A stretch of DNA of 64,000 bases. It comes from Tipula vernalis (lineage: Eukaryota; Arthropoda; Insecta; Diptera; Tipulidae). Below, one piece after another: positions 63,695 to 64,000 of this stretch; the first letter of the stretch is position 1; each line of letters opens with the position of its first letter. The stretch spans positions 45,446,333 to 45,510,332 of the forward strand of contig OY282560.1 of the NCBI GenBank assembly GCA_958295665.1, in the 5' to 3' direction. The translations under genes and the position numbers were made by a program. The notes under the pieces are model-generated. The model was not told where the DNA came from and ran no database searches. It saw only the letters and a program-made list of their open reading frames with translations.

Positions 63695-64000
63695 TTAAAA
63701 ATTAAAATCAATTTTTGCTTACCACGGATTCCCCGAGCTAATTGTTTCTGATCATTTTCAGAAGTCCAAAATTCTTAAATTTTTGTACGGAACGGGGTTT
63801 CATTCAAAAATTTATTACAGCCGGCAATCAAGCTACAAACAGAATAATGACATCGAACAACAAGGCCAATGAAATCATAACAGTCAATTGGAAATCAAGC
63901 GTGGGAAACCGAATAATTTCTCGTCACTATATAGGTCATGAAAAATGGCGTCCAGGTACGTGGTACACCAATTTTGACGACTTAAACATGTGGAAAAGCT
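63695..64000 (+). pseudogene. pol: Gypsy integrase fragment at the window edge
   Basis: FAYHGFPELIVSDHFQKSKI-like sequence (63712-63775) matches the Gypsy integrase segment around the second catalytic Asp (usually IVSDNGPQF; here SDHFQ). YRHEKWRPGT-type sequence (about 63930-63960) matches the integrase C-terminal module. Shifted frames and lost motifs mark it as a relic. The window ends inside it. Confidence 0.6.

Overview
This is eukaryotic, AT-rich, gene-poor DNA, almost certainly from an insect. The evidence is short GT-AG introns of 63-80 bp, AATAAA poly(A) signals, TATA-box promoters and insect-type transposons (BEL/Pao, Gypsy, Jockey, Helitron, Tc1/mariner). A DPCGKK-repeat gene resembling the Drosophila sperm protein Don juan points towards Diptera; the genus cannot be named from the sequence.

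The most interesting host content is a dispersed family of five two-exon genes for small secreted Gly/Arg-rich peptides, at 11368-11653(-), 12942-13288(+), 18472-18810(-), 22494-22816(+) and 39301-39663(-). Each has a six-base coding exon 1 (ATGAAA or ATGATG), a 63-80 bp phase-0 intron, and exon 2 encoding the rest of a signal peptide, an acidic segment ending near EDLVGAE, and a Gly/Arg-rich tail. All five share a TATA core, an upstream ATCAAA-type motif and a conserved ~35-nt block carrying the poly(A) signal. Their strands alternate (-,+,-,+,-), giving two head-to-head pairs, and a sixth promoter without a gene remains near 20660. They look like co-regulated effector peptides (antimicrobial, salivary or cuticular), but I recognise no named family.

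The only other likely host gene is the Cys-rich, Lys-rich DPCGKK-repeat gene at 4622-5086.

Most of the rest is transposon debris. Layout: 1-935 foldback-type repeat; 2285-4150 a ~169-bp satellite split by a 754-bp non-LTR insertion with a 12-bp target duplication; 5431-6005 an envelope remnant; 5960-9472 a Pao element with its 3' LTR; 9473-10736 a cluster of LTR-like repeats; 11-23 kb the peptide-gene cluster, with Helitron, Gypsy and envelope debris between the genes; 24-28 kb GTTGAG-rich repeats, a palindrome and a mariner fragment; 28.5-30.5 kb Pao(+); 32-35.6 kb Pao(-); 35.7-38.7 kb Gypsy(+); 39.3 kb the fifth peptide gene; 40.5-41.1 kb Gypsy integrase; 41.2-44.2 kb Pao(-); 46-48 kb Pao(+); 48-53 kb mostly empty with one MITE; 53-56.5 kb Gypsy(+); 56.5-63.2 kb a Pao element split by a nearly intact Jockey retrotransposon (57869-61309); 63.7-64 kb a Gypsy integrase tail.

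Nearly all LTR-element genes are frameshifted, truncated or changed at catalytic residues. Jockey ORF2 (886 codons, uninterrupted) is the exception and marks the youngest insertion here.
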